64,000 nt of DNA from Chryseobacterium gleum (GTDB lineage: Bacteria; Bacteroidota; Bacteroidia; UBA10329): the NCBI GenBank assembly GCA_945903645.1, contig CAMDOM010000006.1, positions 18,665 through 82,664 of the forward strand, read 5' to 3'. This document shows, one piece after another, positions 63,123 through 64,000 of the stretch. The stretch's first letter is position 1. The number at the start of each line of letters is the position of its first letter. The position numbers and the translations under genes are program-made. The notes beneath the pieces are model-generated. The model searched no databases, was not told where the DNA came from, and saw only the letters and a program-made list of their open reading frames with translations.

Positions 63123-64000
63123 GTGGAGCGATTGATAAGTTTGGTTAAGATTCTGCGAAGAGGCGAAAAGCGACTCTTAAGACATCTTTATTCAGCTATT
63201 ACCAATGGTGAAGACCCTCTTCGGCTAGAGTTATTCAATTTGGTTGAGTCTGGGAAAGTAAAATCGGATGAAGCGGCTTTAATTGCTTTAGGTAAGAATC
63301 ATAGTACTTCTGCCTATAGTCATTTGAAAAATAGATTGCGTGAGGATATTTTAAATGTCTTATTATTACAGGAATCTCCTAAGAGGATAGCACAAGCAAA
63401 TAGGGCGGCAACGTTTGAATGTCGTAAGAAACTCGCTCAGGCATATGTTCTTATTTCCAGAGGAGCTTTTCAGGAAGGAATTGAAGTATTGAAATTCGCC
63501 CAAACAATCGCAGAACGATATGAATTGGTGGCCGAGATAGTCTTAATGAACCATTTGATTCGAGAGGCTGTCCATCTCGTTAAAGATGCAAAACAGCTTC
63601 ATCGGGTTAACTCTGACATTAACAATAATGTAGAAAAATGGCGTGACATTCTTCGAGCTGAGGAATTAGCACTTGTTATGACCGCTCCGAACTTGTTTAA
63701 AGAAGCAACCGGTATAGAGGAGGGTATAAGTACAAAATTAATTGAGGAGCTTCAATCTTTGTTTGAGAGGAATGGTTCTGCTCGCATTGGATTATGGTAT
63801 TATCTAGCTTATATTGAGTATACGACTAGTAATGCGATGTATTTGGAGGCAATTGATGCAGGCAAAAAGTTTGTAATTCTAGTAGAGAACAATCCCTCTA
63901 TCCATTCTAAAAATGATATTGCTGGTTCCAACCAAATGCTGGGATCAGCATATTTAAATGTTCGAGATTATGTCAATTCAGTTATACATTTTACCAATTC
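63123..64000 (+). CDS. Helical-repeat (TPR-like) protein, 3' end outside window
   Basis: From GTG 63123 the frame is open to the last base, giving 292 visible residues. The N-terminus reads MERLISLVKILRRGEKRLLR (first residue from GTG), followed by YSHLKNRLREDILNVLLLQES and a series of amphipathic helices (LAQAYVLISRGAFQEGIEVL, EIVLMNHLIREAVHLVKDA, LWYYLAYIEYTTSNAMYLEA). This resembles the TPR-rich Bacteroidota proteins that open with a motif like LIxxLxxxEKRxFK; I name no function. The ATG at 63100 is in another frame and stops after four codons. The stretch 62846-63122 upstream is very A+T-rich and has no other gene. Confidence 0.7.
   Translation, partial: MERLISLVKILRRGEKRLLRHLYSAITNGEDPLRLELFNLVESGKVKSDEAALIALGKNHSTSAYSHLKNRLREDILNVLLLQESPKRIAQANRAATFECRKKLAQAYVLISRGAFQEGIEVLKFAQTIAERYELVAEIVLMNHLIREAVHLVKDAKQLHRVNSDINNNVEKWRDILRAEELALVMTAPNLFKEATGIEEGISTKLIEELQSLFERNGSARIGLWYYLAYIEYTTSNAMYLEAIDAGKKFVILVENNPSIHSKNDIAGSNQMLGSAYLNVRDYVNSVIHFTN

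Overview
The window is from a Bacteroidota chromosome, most like Flavobacteriia. At least eight genes carry type IX secretion system (T9SS) C-terminal sorting domains, of both the gliding-motility-associated type B and the type A kind, and the T9SS protein gene porZ is present. SecA is the long Bacteroidota form, and promoters follow the Bacteroidota -7 consensus TAnnTTTG rather than a sigma70 -10 box. I see no rRNA, tRNA, CRISPR array, insertion sequence or prophage. It reads as ordinary chromosome rich in secreted proteins.

Layout. 1-8355: a coupled run of three giant T9SS type B adhesin-like proteins (PKD and SprB-type repeats) with a 38-codon secreted mini-ORF inside it. 8446-10026: a collagen-like protein with an S74 self-processing chaperone end. 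10212-18503: gyrB (minus), a Fib_succ_major lipoprotein, a minus cluster (SGNH hydrolase, 50-aa membrane peptide, DUF4369 lipoprotein), then an AddB-like nuclease. 18601-29475: T9SS type A protein, orphan OmpR-type regulator, polytopic membrane protein, a pseudogene with two in-frame stops, pdxH, a divergent TetR/AlkB-like monooxygenase pair, rlmN and an amidohydrolase. 29476-33642: DUF4468 protein, D,D-carboxypeptidase, ispD with a small lipoprotein, and an MlaE/MlaF transporter pair. 33776-41930: a 27-codon upstream ORF coupled to secA, DinB-like protein, esterase, Rossmann protein, LolC/E-type permease, NamZ-type muramidase and a 76-aa membrane protein. 41961-53537 (all minus): aminotransferase, DUF1573 protein, porZ-recO-glycosyltransferase operon, T9SS type A protein, gcvP. 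53755-61695 (plus): unknown coiled-coil protein, UbiA-like membrane protein, tandem duplicated T9SS proteins, another T9SS protein, PAP2 phosphatase, crcB. 61698-64000: two unknown genes, a 52-aa secreted peptide with a structured 3' region, and the start of a helical-repeat protein cut by the window end.

How it fits together. Much of the window serves the cell envelope: peptidoglycan turnover (D,D-carboxypeptidase, NamZ-type), lipid and lipoprotein trafficking (MlaEF, LolC/E-type), isoprenoid supply (ispD), Sec export (secA) and T9SS export (porZ plus its many substrates). The rest is housekeeping (gyrB, recO, rlmN, pdxH, gcvP).

The most interesting signals are (1) the 27-codon ORF whose stop overlaps the secA start (ATGA) and whose own start lies 9 nt after a promoter element; (2) a recurring arrangement in which a TAnnTTTG element ends only 4-7 nt before the start codon, implying many leaderless mRNAs; (3) the 52-aa secreted peptide gene followed by several hairpins and a 20-bp stem; and (4) a 212-codon pseudogene broken only by two in-frame stops.
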